Under the pieces are notes generated by a model, which had not been told where the DNA came from, made no database searches, and saw only the letters and a program-made list of their open reading frames with translations. Below, piece by piece: positions 8,005 to 18,200 of a stretch of DNA of 64,000 nucleotides; the stretch's first letter is position 1; each line of letters opens with the position of its first letter. A program made the position numbers and the translations under genes. This stretch comes from Actinomadura macrotermitis. Lineage in GTDB: Bacteria; Actinomycetota; Actinomycetes; Streptosporangiales; Streptosporangiaceae. The DNA is taken from contig NZ_WEGH01000003.1 in NCBI RefSeq assembly GCF_009604375.1, positions 806,001-870,000 of the forward strand, written 5' to 3'.

Positions 8005-9162
8005 ATGACTTCCACCGAACCGCAGGGTTTCCGCCGCTGGCGGCGCACGCGCCCGTTCTGGGGCGGCGTGCTGGCCGTCCTCGGCGGCCTCGAGCTCATC
8101 GCGATCCCGCTGGCGCCCGCGCCGCTGCTGGTCCACCAGGGCATGGCGGGCATCGCGAGCTGGCTGGTCGGCGCGCTGCTGGTCCTGGCCGGGGTGCTGA
8201 TGTGGTTCCAGCCGGCCCAGCGCGTCTTCTACGGCGTGCTCGCGGTGCTGCTGGCGATCGCCTCGTTCCTGACGTCCAACTTCGGCGGGTTCCTGGTCGG
8301 GATGCTGCTCGGGCTGCTCGGCGGCGCGCTCGGCGCCGCCTGGGCGCCCGGGCCGGCCCGCCGGGACGAGCCGGACGACGCCCCCGCGGTGGAGGCCGCC
8401 CCCGCCTTCCCGCCCGCGCTCGACGAGGTCATGCGCGGCGCGCACGCGGCGCCGCGCGGCGGCCGGCTGATGGCCTTCGCGCTGCCCGCCGTCCTGCCGC
8501 TCGCGGCCGGCGCGCACCTGCTCGCCCCGACGCCGACGCCCTCCGCGTCCCCTTCGGCGTCGCCCTCCCCCTCGGTTTCCGCGTCGGCCTCGCCGTCCCC
8601 GTCCCCGTCCCCGTCGGCGAAGGCCACCGAACCGGAGTGCCCGAAGGTCCCGTCCGGGCTGTCCGAGGCGCAGGCCCGCAAGCTGCTCGCCGACCTGGCG
8701 GGTTCGGCGGACCTGAAGTCCTGCCTCACGGCCGGCCAGGCCAAGACCGCCACCGCGGGCGGCACCGATGTCGTCTACACCGACGCCTCCACGCTGCGCG
8801 CGAGCTCGCTCACCATGTCCGGGCTGAGCTACGACGGCGTCGCCGAGGTGCCCACCGCGGACGGGCCGGTCAAGGCGCTGAAGTTCAGCATGAGCAAGGC
8901 CGTGCTGAAGGACGTCGACCAGGCGACCCGGCACGGCGCCGCGCACACCGAGCTGAAGACGCCGCAGCTGACGCTGGACGGCAAGGTCGTCATGTACACG
9001 ACCAGGATGTCGTCGAAGCTGCTCGGCATCCCGCTGACCTTCACGCCCGCCTCGCCGCCGCCGCTCACCCTGCCCTTCATGATCATGACGGACGTGGTGT
9101 CGGAGCAGCCCGCGGTGCGCGCCGACGGCGCCGAGGCCGCCGGCCTGTCGATCCAGAATTGA
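8005..9162 (+). CDS. DUF6114 family membrane protein with a Ser-Pro stalk
   Basis: 385 residues. Four hydrophobic segments fill about residues 17-112. A charged linker and a further hydrophobic segment (about 153-172) follow, then a low-complexity stalk of Ser/Pro/Ala repeats (about 174-206). An extracellular beta-rich domain (about 210-385) contains two Cys and, like the partner, ends in a series of short beta segments. The order membrane part, stalk, domain suggests a surface display protein. It is co-transcribed with the DUF6230 gene. The family function is unknown; an envelope or sporulation role is only inference. Confidence 0.72.
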   Translation: MTSTEPQGFRRWRRTRPFWGGVLAVLGGLELIAIPLAPAPLLVHQGMAGIASWLVGALLVLAGVLMWFQPAQRVFYGVLAVLLAIASFLTSNFGGFLVGMLLGLLGGALGAAWAPGPARRDEPDDAPAVEAAPAFPPALDEVMRGAHAAPRGGRLMAFALPAVLPLAAGAHLLAPTPTPSASPSASPSPSVSASASPSPSPSPSAKATEPECPKVPSGLSEAQARKLLADLAGSADLKSCLTAGQAKTATAGGTDVVYTDASTLRASSLTMSGLSYDGVAEVPTADGPVKALKFSMSKAVLKDVDQATRHGAAHTELKTPQLTLDGKVVMYTTRMSSKLLGIPLTFTPASPPPLTLPFMIMTDVVSEQPAVRADGAEAAGLSIQN

Positions 9163-9186
9163 GCCAACTGTCACACCCCCGGAGGC

Positions 9187-9218
9187 GGGCCCCGCACGGC
9201 GTACACCGTGCGGGGCCC
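9187..9218. terminator. bidirectional terminator
   Basis: Perfect 13-bp arms, GGGCCCCGCACGG (9187-9199) and CCGTGCGGGGCCC (9206-9218), with a 6-base loop. It separates the convergent DUF6114 gene (+) and kinase gene (-, stop at 9223) and can serve both strands. Confidence 0.85.
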
Positions 9219-9222
9219 GTTC

Positions 9223-10920
9223 TCACGTCCGGGGCCGGAAGGAGGCGAAGATCCGCCCGCGGATGTCCGCCGAGGCGGCCCAGTGCTGCTCGGGGGTGCG
9301 GAAGTACAGCGCGAAGGGGGCGCCGTCGACCTGCACGAACCGGTCGACCACATGGATGACGGTGCCGTCCTTGCGGAACCGGAACTCCCAGTCGGCGGCG
9401 TTGGTGCCCAGGTAGTCGACCGGCCGGACCTGCCCGTCGCTGTAACCGGGCAGGTTCGGCGAGGCCGCGCCGTACTTGTGCTGGCTGCTGGCCTTCTCGA
9501 ACGCGGTGGAGCGGGCGAGGCCCCACGGCGTGCTGTCCACCAGCAGCGAGGTCCTGCCGTCGGGCGAGGCCAGGATGGGCTTGCCGTCCCCGTTGCGCTG
9601 CCACGTCCAGCTCTTCGGCACCGTGACCGAGTAGTTCGCGCCCTGGCGGACGACCGAGGCGCCGCCGCCGAGGCCGCTCTTGGTGCCGCCCGCGAACCGG
9701 CCTCGCAGGATGAAGGCGCCGGCCAGCACGGCGGCGACCACCAGGATCACCGCGATGGTGACGATCACCGTGGTGCGGCGGCGGTCGCGGCCGGGGGCGG
9801 GCGCGGCGGTCGCGCCGTGGTGCGGCGGCTCCGCCGGGCCTTCCCAGTGCGCAGGCGTCGCCGGCGGGTCCCAGGACGACCGCGTCCCGGTCTCCCAGTC
9901 GGTGGCCTGCCGCGTCTGTTCCTGCGGCGGCGGCTCGCGGCGGGGCTGTTCCCGGTAAAGCTCGGGCCGCCGTCCCGAATCGTGCCGGGTGACGGCCTCC
10001 ATCTGCGCCGGATCCAGCACGGTCTGGCTGGTGGAGCGGCCGGCCTGGCGGCGCGAGGGGTCGTCCAGCACCGTCCCGTCGGTCACCGTCTGCGCCACCG
10101 CGGGCGGCGGCATGTCGGCGACCCGCTGCAGCAGCGGCTGCACCTGCGCGGCGGTCATCCGGTGCATCGGTTCGCGCACCAGCAGTCCGTCCAGCACCCG
10201 CGCCAGCGGCCCGGCGTTGCGCGCCGGCGGGGCGGGCTCCAGCAGCGCGGCCTGCAGCGAAGACATCGCGTTGGACCGCTCGTAGGGGGACCGGCCCTCC
10301 AGCGCCGCGTACAGGGTCGCGCCGAGCGCCCACAGGTCCGAGGCGGGGACGGCGCGCTCGCCCTGCGCGCGCTCGGGCGGGATGTAGGCGGGCGAGCCCA
10401 TCACCAGGCCGGTCTGGGTCAGCGTCGCGTCGCCCTCGACCTGCGCGATGCCGAAGTCGGTCAGCACCACCCGGCCCGAGTCGGTGATCAGCACGTTGCT
10501 GGGCTTGACGTCGCGGTGCAGGATGCCCTTCTCGTGCGCGTGCCGGAGCGCGCCGAGCATCTGCAGGCCGATCGAGGCGACCCGCCGGTGCTCCAGCGGC
10601 CCCTCCTCCAGCAGGTCCTGCAGCGAGCGGGCGCGGACCAGCTCCATCACGATCCACGGCCGGTCCTGCGCCTCGACGACGTCGTGCACCGTCACCACGC
10701 CGGGGTGGTTCAGCCGGGCCGACGCCCGCGCCTCCCGGAACGTGCGCTCGTACAGCACCTCGCGCTCGGTGTCGCTGAGGCCGGGCGGCAGCACGACCTC
10801 CTTGACGGCCACCTCACGGTCGAGCGTGAGGTCGTAGGCGCGCCATACCGTGCCCATGCCGCCCCGGCCCACGACCGAGTCGAGCCGGTAGCGGCCTGCG
10901 AGCTGCCGACCCTCGTCCAT
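9223..10920 (-). CDS. transmembrane Ser/Thr protein kinase (PknB type)
   Basis: 565 residues. Kinase domain at about 9-270: glycine loop GRGGMGTV, Lys40 (VAVKE), HRDVKPSN with Asp137, DFG at 155-157 and GSPAYIPPE activation segment. A Pro/Gln/Arg-rich juxtamembrane linker (about 275-382), one transmembrane helix (about 384-406) and an extracellular domain of about 160 residues with no PASTA repeat follow. It phosphorylates Ser/Thr in the cytosol, perhaps in response to an extracellular ligand. It is the first of three related kinases in this stretch; its C-terminal domain resembles that of the third (NLPGYSDG/VDYLGTNAADWEF pattern). Confidence 0.88.
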   Translation of the reverse strand: MDEGRQLAGRYRLDSVVGRGGMGTVWRAYDLTLDREVAVKEVVLPPGLSDTEREVLYERTFREARASARLNHPGVVTVHDVVEAQDRPWIVMELVRARSLQDLLEEGPLEHRRVASIGLQMLGALRHAHEKGILHRDVKPSNVLITDSGRVVLTDFGIAQVEGDATLTQTGLVMGSPAYIPPERAQGERAVPASDLWALGATLYAALEGRSPYERSNAMSSLQAALLEPAPPARNAGPLARVLDGLLVREPMHRMTAAQVQPLLQRVADMPPPAVAQTVTDGTVLDDPSRRQAGRSTSQTVLDPAQMEAVTRHDSGRRPELYREQPRREPPPQEQTRQATDWETGTRSSWDPPATPAHWEGPAEPPHHGATAAPAPGRDRRRTTVIVTIAVILVVAAVLAGAFILRGRFAGGTKSGLGGGASVVRQGANYSVTVPKSWTWQRNGDGKPILASPDGRTSLLVDSTPWGLARSTAFEKASSQHKYGAASPNLPGYSDGQVRPVDYLGTNAADWEFRFRKDGTVIHVVDRFVQVDGAPFALYFRTPEQHWAASADIRGRIFASFRPRT

Positions 10921-11070
10921 GACTTCCTGGTCCCCCGTCCCGTTCCGCCGGCCGTGGTGGGGGCGTTGCGGGCACTCCTCACCGAACTTGTGTTGTTACT
11001 GGGACGCTTCAGCACGTCCCGGAGTTCATCCTCAGCACATTGTCCCCCCGGCGCGGCGGGGCCGCGGCGC

Positions 11071-12654
11071 TCAGACCCGGAAACCCGCCAGCGCGGAGTT
11101 CAGTAGGGGCCGCACCTGCGGCATGGTGCGCTGCGGCGCGGCGACCATGACCGTGTAGGTGCCGCCGGACGGCGTCACGACGCTGCGGGAGGTGGCGCGC
11201 ATCTGGCCGTCCAGCCAGGTGTACTCCAGGTCGGCGCCGGGCCGCCCGCCGACGGTGACCCGCTTCAGGTCGACGCGCGAGTAGCCGCGCAGCCTCCCGT
11301 TGGCCATCGTCTGCCGTTCGAAGGCCTCGGAGTGGGCGTAGGGGTCGGTCGGGGCCACGTCCCAGCGGCGGTCGTCGACCAGGATGTAGGCCTTGGTCGC
11401 CGGGTCCGTCCAGGACACCTGGTGGGGCGGCCTGGAGGTGCGGACCCATCCCTGGGGGACGGGCAGCGAGTAGTCCTTCACCGCCTCCGTCCTCATGCCG
11501 GGCGGCGGCGCGGCCGTGTCCCGCTCGTCCTTCGGCCGGCTCGCGGACGTCGTGGGCCGCGCGGTCTTGGTGGGCTTGGCCGCGTCCGCGTCGTAGGGGC
11601 CGGGCGTCCCCTTGGCCTCGGGCCAGAACACCATGGTGAGGACGGCGGCGAGGACGGCCGTGGCCAGCACCCCCGCCAGGACCGGCAGCGCGACGCCGCG
11701 CCGCCGGGCGGGGGCGGGCGCCGGGGCCTGCGACGGCGTGGGCACCGGCGCGGTCAGGTCCAGGGCGGGCGGGGCGTCCCACCGCGGCGCGGGCGCGGCC
11801 ATGGTCGACCCGCCGACGAGGGAGGGCCCGCCCGCGGCGACGCGGGCGAAGGCGGTCTCGGCCTCGGCCGCGCCGAGGCGGCGCACCGGGTCGCGGTCCA
11901 GCAGCGCCATCAGCACCGGCGTGAGCTCCCCGGCCTGCCGCGGCGGCGGGACCTCCTGCGTCATCACCGCGGCCAGCACCGCCATCGCGTCGCTGCGGTG
12001 GTGCGGCGCGCGGCCCTCCACGGCCGCGTACAGGGTCGCGCCGAGCGCCCACAGGTCCGAGGCGGGCAGGGCGCGCTCGCCGCGCACCCGCTCGGGCGGC
12101 ATGTAGGCGGGCGACCCCATGATCAGCCCGGTCCCGGTGAGGGTGGCGTCCCCGGCCAGCTGGGCGATGCCGAAGTCGGTGAGCACGGCCCGGCCGTCGC
12201 CGGTGACCAGCACGTTGGCGGGCTTGACGTCGCGGTGCAGGATGCCGACCGCGTGCGCGGCGCGCAGCGCGCCGACCAGCTGGCGGCCGAGCTCGGCGGC
12301 GCGGCCGGGCGGCAGCGGCCCGTCCTCGTCGATGATCTCCTGCAGGGAACGGGCCCGGACCAGCTCCATCACGATCCACGGGCGGCCGTCCTCGTCCACC
12401 ACGTCGTGCACGGTGACCACGCCGGGGTGGCCGAGCCGCGCCGATGCCCGCGCCTCGCGCAGCGTCCGCTCGTGCCGGGCGGCGCGCTCCTCCTCGCTCA
12501 GCGAGGGGTGCAGCACGACCTCCTTGACGGCCACCTCACGGTGCAGCGCCTCGTCGTGCGCGCGCCAGACGGTGCCCATCCCGCCGCGGCCGACGACCGC
12601 CAGCAGCCGATAGCGGCCGGCCAGCAACCGCTCCCCCACGTTCCCCTCCGACAT
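11071..12654 (-). CDS. transmembrane Ser/Thr protein kinase (PknB type)
   Basis: 527 residues. Kinase domain at about 12-275 with GRGGMGTV, Lys44, HRDVKPAN (Asp142) and DFG (160-162). A proline-rich linker, one transmembrane helix (about 317-338), a Thr/Lys/Pro-rich stalk and an extracellular domain of about 140 residues follow. The kinase cores of the three kinases are close in sequence, so they look like a local expansion. It is divergent from the secreted protein at 12801. The small hairpin GGGACG...CGTCCC (11001-11020) in the gap downstream is the only feature seen between this gene and the previous kinase. Confidence 0.88.
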   Translation of the reverse strand: MSEGNVGERLLAGRYRLLAVVGRGGMGTVWRAHDEALHREVAVKEVVLHPSLSEEERAARHERTLREARASARLGHPGVVTVHDVVDEDGRPWIVMELVRARSLQEIIDEDGPLPPGRAAELGRQLVGALRAAHAVGILHRDVKPANVLVTGDGRAVLTDFGIAQLAGDATLTGTGLIMGSPAYMPPERVRGERALPASDLWALGATLYAAVEGRAPHHRSDAMAVLAAVMTQEVPPPRQAGELTPVLMALLDRDPVRRLGAAEAETAFARVAAGGPSLVGGSTMAAPAPRWDAPPALDLTAPVPTPSQAPAPAPARRRGVALPVLAGVLATAVLAAVLTMVFWPEAKGTPGPYDADAAKPTKTARPTTSASRPKDERDTAAPPPGMRTEAVKDYSLPVPQGWVRTSRPPHQVSWTDPATKAYILVDDRRWDVAPTDPYAHSEAFERQTMANGRLRGYSRVDLKRVTVGGRPGADLEYTWLDGQMRATSRSVVTPSGGTYTVMVAAPQRTMPQVRPLLNSALAGFRV

Positions 12655-12723
12655 GGCTCGCGACCCTACCGACCCGATCTAACGGATCGGCATCCAAACC
12701 CCCGATTCGCCGGATTCATCCCC

Positions 12724-12752
12724 TCAAGTACGGCTTGCCACCGTACTTGACA
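12724..12752. promoter_or_regulatory. dyad with a -35-like hexamer between kinase and secreted-protein genes
   Basis: TCAAGTACGG (12724-12733) and CCGTACTTGA (12741-12750) form a perfect 10-bp inverted repeat with a 7-base spacer. TTGACA (12747-12752) overlaps the right arm and would suit transcription toward the + gene at 12801. No convincing -10 hexamer was found at normal spacing. Confidence 0.5.
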
Positions 12753-12800
12753 CCTGCTCCAATAGGGACCGATCTCCCCTGACATGAAGGAGCACTCACG

Positions 12801-13208
12801 TTGCGCCTCCCAGTCAAGAAGGCGGCCCTCGTCACCAGCGCCGCCGTCGCCCTCGTCGCGGGCACCGTCCCTCCGGCCGAGGCCGCCGTGCCCTACCGCA
12901 ACTGGGTGCAGGCGAGCCACAACAAGGCAGGTGTCATCTTCTACCCGGAGGGCGACTCCTTCCGCATCTGGAACAACATGCGGTCCGATGGGCCGGAGAC
13001 CCTGCCCATCGTGGCCCACGCAGAGTGGAACTACGTGGGAGTCAAGGACAAGTGGCACTCGATAGGCAACGTGTTCGAACAGTCGAACGCCGTTTACTCA
13101 CGGAACCTTTCGGAGAAGCGGCAGATCTACTTCCGCGTCTGCTACTTCGCTCCGCGGCAGGAGTGCTCCAGCACGGTGCGCTTCCGGGTTGGCGGCCGCA
13201 ACCCCTGA
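12801..13208 (+). CDS. small secreted protein of unknown family
   Basis: 135 residues. The N-terminus MRLPVKK plus a hydrophobic stretch ending EAAAVPY is a classical signal peptide with cleavage near residue 28. The mature part is about 107 residues, rich in aromatic residues (WNNMRSDG, EWNYVG, YFRVCYFAP), with two Cys near the C-terminus that could form a disulfide. The start is TTG 12801, chosen because GAAGGAG lies at 12786-12792. It is embedded between kinase genes and could be an extracellular partner or ligand for them, which is inference only. Not recognised as a known family. Confidence 0.65.
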   Translation: MRLPVKKAALVTSAAVALVAGTVPPAEAAVPYRNWVQASHNKAGVIFYPEGDSFRIWNNMRSDGPETLPIVAHAEWNYVGVKDKWHSIGNVFEQSNAVYSRNLSEKRQIYFRVCYFAPRQECSSTVRFRVGGRNP

Positions 13209-13320
13209 TCGACGGAGCCTGCTGAGAGGCCGGCATCCTCGCACCCCGGCGGCAGGCGTGTGAACAGCGGAACTTGTGGATTCATACGTCTGCCGCAGGC
13301 CAGGAGCACGTCCTGAACGA

Positions 13321-15126
13321 CTAGGGGGCGGCCTTGAAGTGCTGGTACAGGGGCGCCAGGTCGGACAAGGTCTTGCCCCAGGACTTGTCCGGGGCGACGA
13401 GGACGATCGCGTAGCCATGGCCGTTCATCACGAACCCGCGGTTGAGCGCGTGCAGCCGCTCGCCCTTGCTGTCGTAGGTCCATTCCCAGTCGGCGGCCTT
13501 CTCGCCGGTGGAGTCGTGAACGGGTTCTCCTTGGTCCACCGGCGCGATTTTGATCCGGTGGTAGTTCGGGAACGAGCCGCGGCGGGTGGGCTCGAAGTCC
13601 TTCCAGTCCTTCAGGGCGCTGGTGTTGGCGCTCGCCGCCTGGTCGATCTGGATGTAGCCGGGGCCGTCCGGCGGCTCGAAGAAGACGCTACTCGGAGAGT
13701 AACTGCGGTGCTTCGGCCCGGACCAGCCGTCCGGGACCGCGATGGAGTAGCCCGTACTGTCCTTGTAGACGTGCCAGCCGGGCGGAACATCGGCGGCGGC
13801 GGGCGAGGAGGTCTTGGGGGTCTCGCTCGGCTTGGCGGAGGACGGGGACGGCGAGGGCGACTTCGACGACTTGGTGGTCTTGGAGGTCTTCGCCGGTGCC
13901 GCGCCGCCGCGTTTGTCGGCGGGCTTGTTGTCCTTGGTGCTGGCCAGCACGACGCTCACGATCACCACCAGCAGGACGAGCACGATGCCGCCGATGACCA
14001 GCGCGTTGCGGCTGAGACCCGCGATGGCGCCGCCGCCCTCGCGGCGGGCGGGCGGGCTGCCGGTGGCGGCGGCGGGCGCCGGCTCGGTCGGCTGGCCCGT
14101 CTGCCAGCTCGCCGCGCTGCCGGGGTCCGCCACCACCGGGGTGACGCGGGTGCTGCCGTCGGTGGGGTCGCCCGTGGCGGGCGGCTCGGCCGGCTTCGGC
14201 GGGTCGGTCCGCTCGGCCGGCGGGACCTCGACGACGAGGGTGCGCTGGGTGTCGACGGTCTCCTGCCGGACGATCTCGTCCAGCAGGATGCCGGCCTCGA
14301 TCGCGTCCATCCGCTCGTCGGGGTTCTTGCGCAGCAGCCCCTCGATGACGGGGGCGAGGCGGCCGGCCCGCTCGGGCGGGTCGGGGTCCTCGGAGATGAC
14401 GGCGACGAGCGCGGCCATCGGCTCGGACCGTTCGAACGGGGAGCGGCCGTGCAGCATCGAGTACAGGGTGACGCCGAGCGACCACAGGTCCGAGGCGGGC
14501 CCGGCGGTGCGGCCGCGGGCCCGCTCGGGCGCGATGTAGGCGGGCGAGCCCATCACCAGGCCGGTCTGGGTGAGGGTGGCGTCGCCGGAGGCGGTCGCGA
14601 TGCCGAAGTCGGTGAGCACGGCGCGGTCGCCGGCCGGGCCGTCGGTGACCAGCACGTTGCTGGGCTTGACGTCGCGGTGCAGCACGCCCGCCTCGTGCGC
14701 GGCGTGCAGGGCGGCCAGCATCTGGCGGCCGATCTCGGCGGTGCGCCGGACGTCGAGGGGACCCTCCTGCTTGATCACCTGGTCCAGCGAACGGGCCGGG
14801 ATGAGCTCCATGATGATCCAGGGCCGGCCGTCCTCCTCCACCACGTCGTAGACGGTGACGACGTTGGGGTGGCCGAGGCGCGCGGCGGTGCGCGCCTCGC
14901 GGAAGGTGCGCTTGTACTGGACGGCGCGTTCCTCATCGGTGAGACCATGCGGAAGGATGACCTCCTTCACCGCAACGTCACGCCCGAGGACCTCATCGTG
15001 AGCCTGCCAGACCGTGCCCATGCCGCCGCGCCCGACATGGGCGACCAGTCGGTAACGGCGGGCGAGCAGGCGCTCGCCGGAGGTCTCATTAGGCATATCC
15101 GCGACCATATCGACTTTTGCTGACAA
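13321..15126 (-). CDS. transmembrane Ser/Thr protein kinase (PknB type)
   Basis: 601 residues from a TTG at 15126 preceded by AGGG; ATGs at 15108 and 15096 are alternatives that would trim 6 or 10 residues. The kinase domain has GRGGMGTV, Lys54, HRDVKPSN and DFGIATA. A linker of about 100 residues, a transmembrane helix (about 376-398) and a Lys/Ser/Thr/Pro-rich stalk follow. The extracellular domain contains YSIAVPDGWSG and EKAADWEWTYDS, similar in layout to the first kinase. It is divergent from lysX across a gap of about 150 bases. Confidence 0.87.
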   Translation of the reverse strand: MSAKVDMVADMPNETSGERLLARRYRLVAHVGRGGMGTVWQAHDEVLGRDVAVKEVILPHGLTDEERAVQYKRTFREARTAARLGHPNVVTVYDVVEEDGRPWIIMELIPARSLDQVIKQEGPLDVRRTAEIGRQMLAALHAAHEAGVLHRDVKPSNVLVTDGPAGDRAVLTDFGIATASGDATLTQTGLVMGSPAYIAPERARGRTAGPASDLWSLGVTLYSMLHGRSPFERSEPMAALVAVISEDPDPPERAGRLAPVIEGLLRKNPDERMDAIEAGILLDEIVRQETVDTQRTLVVEVPPAERTDPPKPAEPPATGDPTDGSTRVTPVVADPGSAASWQTGQPTEPAPAAATGSPPARREGGGAIAGLSRNALVIGGIVLVLLVVIVSVVLASTKDNKPADKRGGAAPAKTSKTTKSSKSPSPSPSSAKPSETPKTSSPAAADVPPGWHVYKDSTGYSIAVPDGWSGPKHRSYSPSSVFFEPPDGPGYIQIDQAASANTSALKDWKDFEPTRRGSFPNYHRIKIAPVDQGEPVHDSTGEKAADWEWTYDSKGERLHALNRGFVMNGHGYAIVLVAPDKSWGKTLSDLAPLYQHFKAAP

Positions 15127-15274
15127 TCTTGGACCCTGCTAGCAAGCGACAACCCCCTACCCGTAGGACGTGCACCGTAACGGCCCGGTTCGCGGTACGT
15201 CGGAAGAACGAAGCGTGAGAAACGTGACAACCGGTACAAAGAAGAGAACACAGCAGAGCCATGACGGGGGCACG

Positions 15275-18200
15275 ATGGCGAGGAACGGCCTGCGCGGCCG
15301 CTGGCAGGGCCTCATCGAGGCCGCGCCGACGATCTTCTTCTGGTACACCCGGCTGTCCGGCATCCTGTCGATCCTGTACTGGTTCTCCTCGGACCTGATC
15401 GTGCGGATCGGCACCATCTGGGCGCTCCGGTGGATCTACCTGCTCGGTTTCTCCGCCAGTGTCCCGTGGGGCCTGCTCCTCCTTCTGCTGTCGATGGGCA
15501 TCCGGCGGCGCAAGAAGGCCGCCTGGCGCATCCTGGTGCTGCTGTTCAGCCTCACCACCGCATCCTCCACGTTGTTCCTGCTGACCGCGATCCTCAACCC
15601 CGACGACTACTCGGTGCCGCGCACCGCCGTGACCACGGTGCTGCACGCGTCGGTCCTCGCCCTGGCGGTGGCGGCGCGCGGCCAGTTCACCACGCTGCCC
15701 GACCGCGCCAACCGGCGTGTCGCGGCGATCGTGTTCTCGGTGCTGCTGCTGTTCAGCGGCAGCATCGGCACCTGGCTGGCCACCGTCACCGACCGCGACC
15801 CCGGCGGCGGGTTCTGGACGCACCCGATGTACGTGCTGCTGCAGACGGTGCTCGGCTCGGGCGTCACCGGCGACCCGATCCAGGTGGACGTCCCCGGCTG
15901 GGTCGACATCACCATCACCGTGCTCGGCACCGGCCTGCTCGTCGTCACGTTCTGGGCGCTGTTCCGCCCCGGCCGCCGCGACCCGGTGCTGAGCGCCGAG
16001 GAGGAGCTGGCCGCGCGCCGGCTGCTCGCCGAGTACGGCGACCAGGACTCCCTCGGCTACTTCGCGCTGCGCCGCGACAAGGACGTCATCGTCGCGCCGA
16101 ACGGCAAGGCCGCGATCGCCTACCGGGTGGACGGCACCGTCTCGCTGGCCAGCGGCGACCCGCTCGGCGACCCCGAGTCCTGGGACCAGGCCATCGAGGC
16201 GTTCCTGGCCGAGTGCCGCGCGCACGCCTGGATCCCCGGCGCGGTGAGCGTCGGCGAGCGCGCCGCGCACATCTACAAGCGGCACGGCTTCGACGCGCTG
16301 GAGCTCGGCGACGAGGCGATCATCGACCTCACCGAGTTCAACCTGGACGGCCGCGAGATGCGCCAGGTCCGCCAGGCCGTCCGCCGGGTCGAGCGGGCCG
16401 GCTACACCGTCCGGATCCGGCGGCACTCGCAGATCCCCGACTGGGAGATGGCCAAGCTGATCCGCAGCGCCGACGCCTGGCGCGGCGAGGAGACCGAGCG
16501 CGGCTTCTCGATGGCGCTCGGCCGGCTCGGCGACCCGACCGACGGGCGCTGCGTGATGGTGGAGGCGTTCGACGACAAGGGCGAGCTGCGCGGACTGCTC
16601 AGCTTCGTCCCGTGGGGCCGGTCGGGCCTGTCGCTGGACCTGATGCGCCGCGACCGCGCCGCCGAGAACGGCCTGAACGAGTTCATGGTCGCCAAGCTCG
16701 CCGAGAAGGCCGCGATGGTCGGCGCGCAGCACATGTCGCTGAACTTCGCGATGCTGCGCTCGGCGTTCGAGCGCGGCTCGCAGATCGGCGCCGGGCCGAT
16801 CGCGCGGATCTACTACCGGTTCCTGTCGTTCGCGTCGCGGTTCTGGCAGCTGGAGTCGCTGTACCTGTCCAACGCCAAGTACCTGCCGATCTGGCGGCCG
16901 CGGTTCATCTGCTACCAGCAGAACCGCGACCTGGTCCGGCTCGGCCTCGCCTACGCGCGCGCCGAGGGGTTCCTGCCGAGCCTGAACCGGCCCAAGCTGG
17001 ACCGGGCCGCGAACATGGTGCCGTCGGCGCACCTGGTCGACCAGATCAAGGAGATCGAGGAGGCCGCGGACGCGGCGCGCGCCCCGCAGCGCCGGCTGTC
17101 GGAGCAGGAGCGCGTCCGGCACGCCAAGCTCGACCAGATCCGCGACGCCGGGATGGAGCCCTACCCGCTCGGGTTCGAGCGCACCGACTACGCCGCCGAC
17201 ATCCGGGCGCGCTTCGCCGGCCTGGCGCCCGACAGCCACACCGGCGAGCACGTCGCGATCGCCGGGCGGGTGGTGCTGGCCCGCGAGCACGGCAAGCTGA
17301 TCTTCGTGTCGCTGCGGGACGAGACCGGCGACCTGCAGGTGATGCTGACCGCCGACGGCGTCGGCACGGACGCGCTGGCGACCTGGAAGCAGCTCATCGA
17401 CCTCGGCGACCAGGTCGGGGTGACCGGCGAGGTCGTCACCTCGCGCACCGGCGAGCTGTCGGTGCTGGCCGGGTCGTGGAAGCTGACCGCCAAGTGCCTG
17501 CGGCCGCTGCCGAACAAGAGCAGCGGCCTGTCCGACCCCGAGGCGCGGGTCCGGCAGCGGTACGTGGACTTCATCGTCAACGACGAGTCCCGCAAGATGC
17601 TGCGGATGCGCGGCGACGCCGTCGCGGCCGTCCGCGACGGGCTGCGCGCGCGCGAGTACCTGGAGGTCGAGACGCCGATGCTGCAGCCGATCCACGGCGG
17701 CGCGACGGCCCGGCCCTTCACCACCCGCATCAACGCCTACAACATGCAGCTGTACTTGCGGATCGCCCCCGAGCTGTACCTGAAGCGGCTGCTGGTCGGC
17801 GGCGTCGGCAAGGTGTTCGAGCTGAACCGCAACTTCCGCAACGAGGGCGTCTCGCAGAAGCACAACCCCGAGTTCACGATGCTGGAGGCCTACGAGCCCT
17901 ACGGCAACTACGACACGATGGCCGTCCTCACCCGCGACCTGGTCGTGGCGGCGGCGGAGGCCGCGCTCGGCACCACGGTCGTGGTCCGCGACGGCGTGGA
18001 GTACGACCTGGCCGAGCCGTGGCAGGAGATCACCGTCTACGGGTCGGTGTCGCAGGCGCTCGGCGAGGAGATCACCCCCGACACCCCGCTGCCCGCCGTG
18101 CACGCCCTGGCCCAGCGGGTCGACCTGAACTTCGACCCCGAGTGGGGGCAGGGCAAGCTCGTCCAGGAGCTGTTCGAGGCGCTGGTGGAGGAGGAGCTGA

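Noticed and set aside
8540..8630. Repeat-like tract in the DUF6114 gene
   Set aside because: It encodes the Ser-Pro stalk; it is coding low complexity, not a CRISPR array or a mobile repeat.
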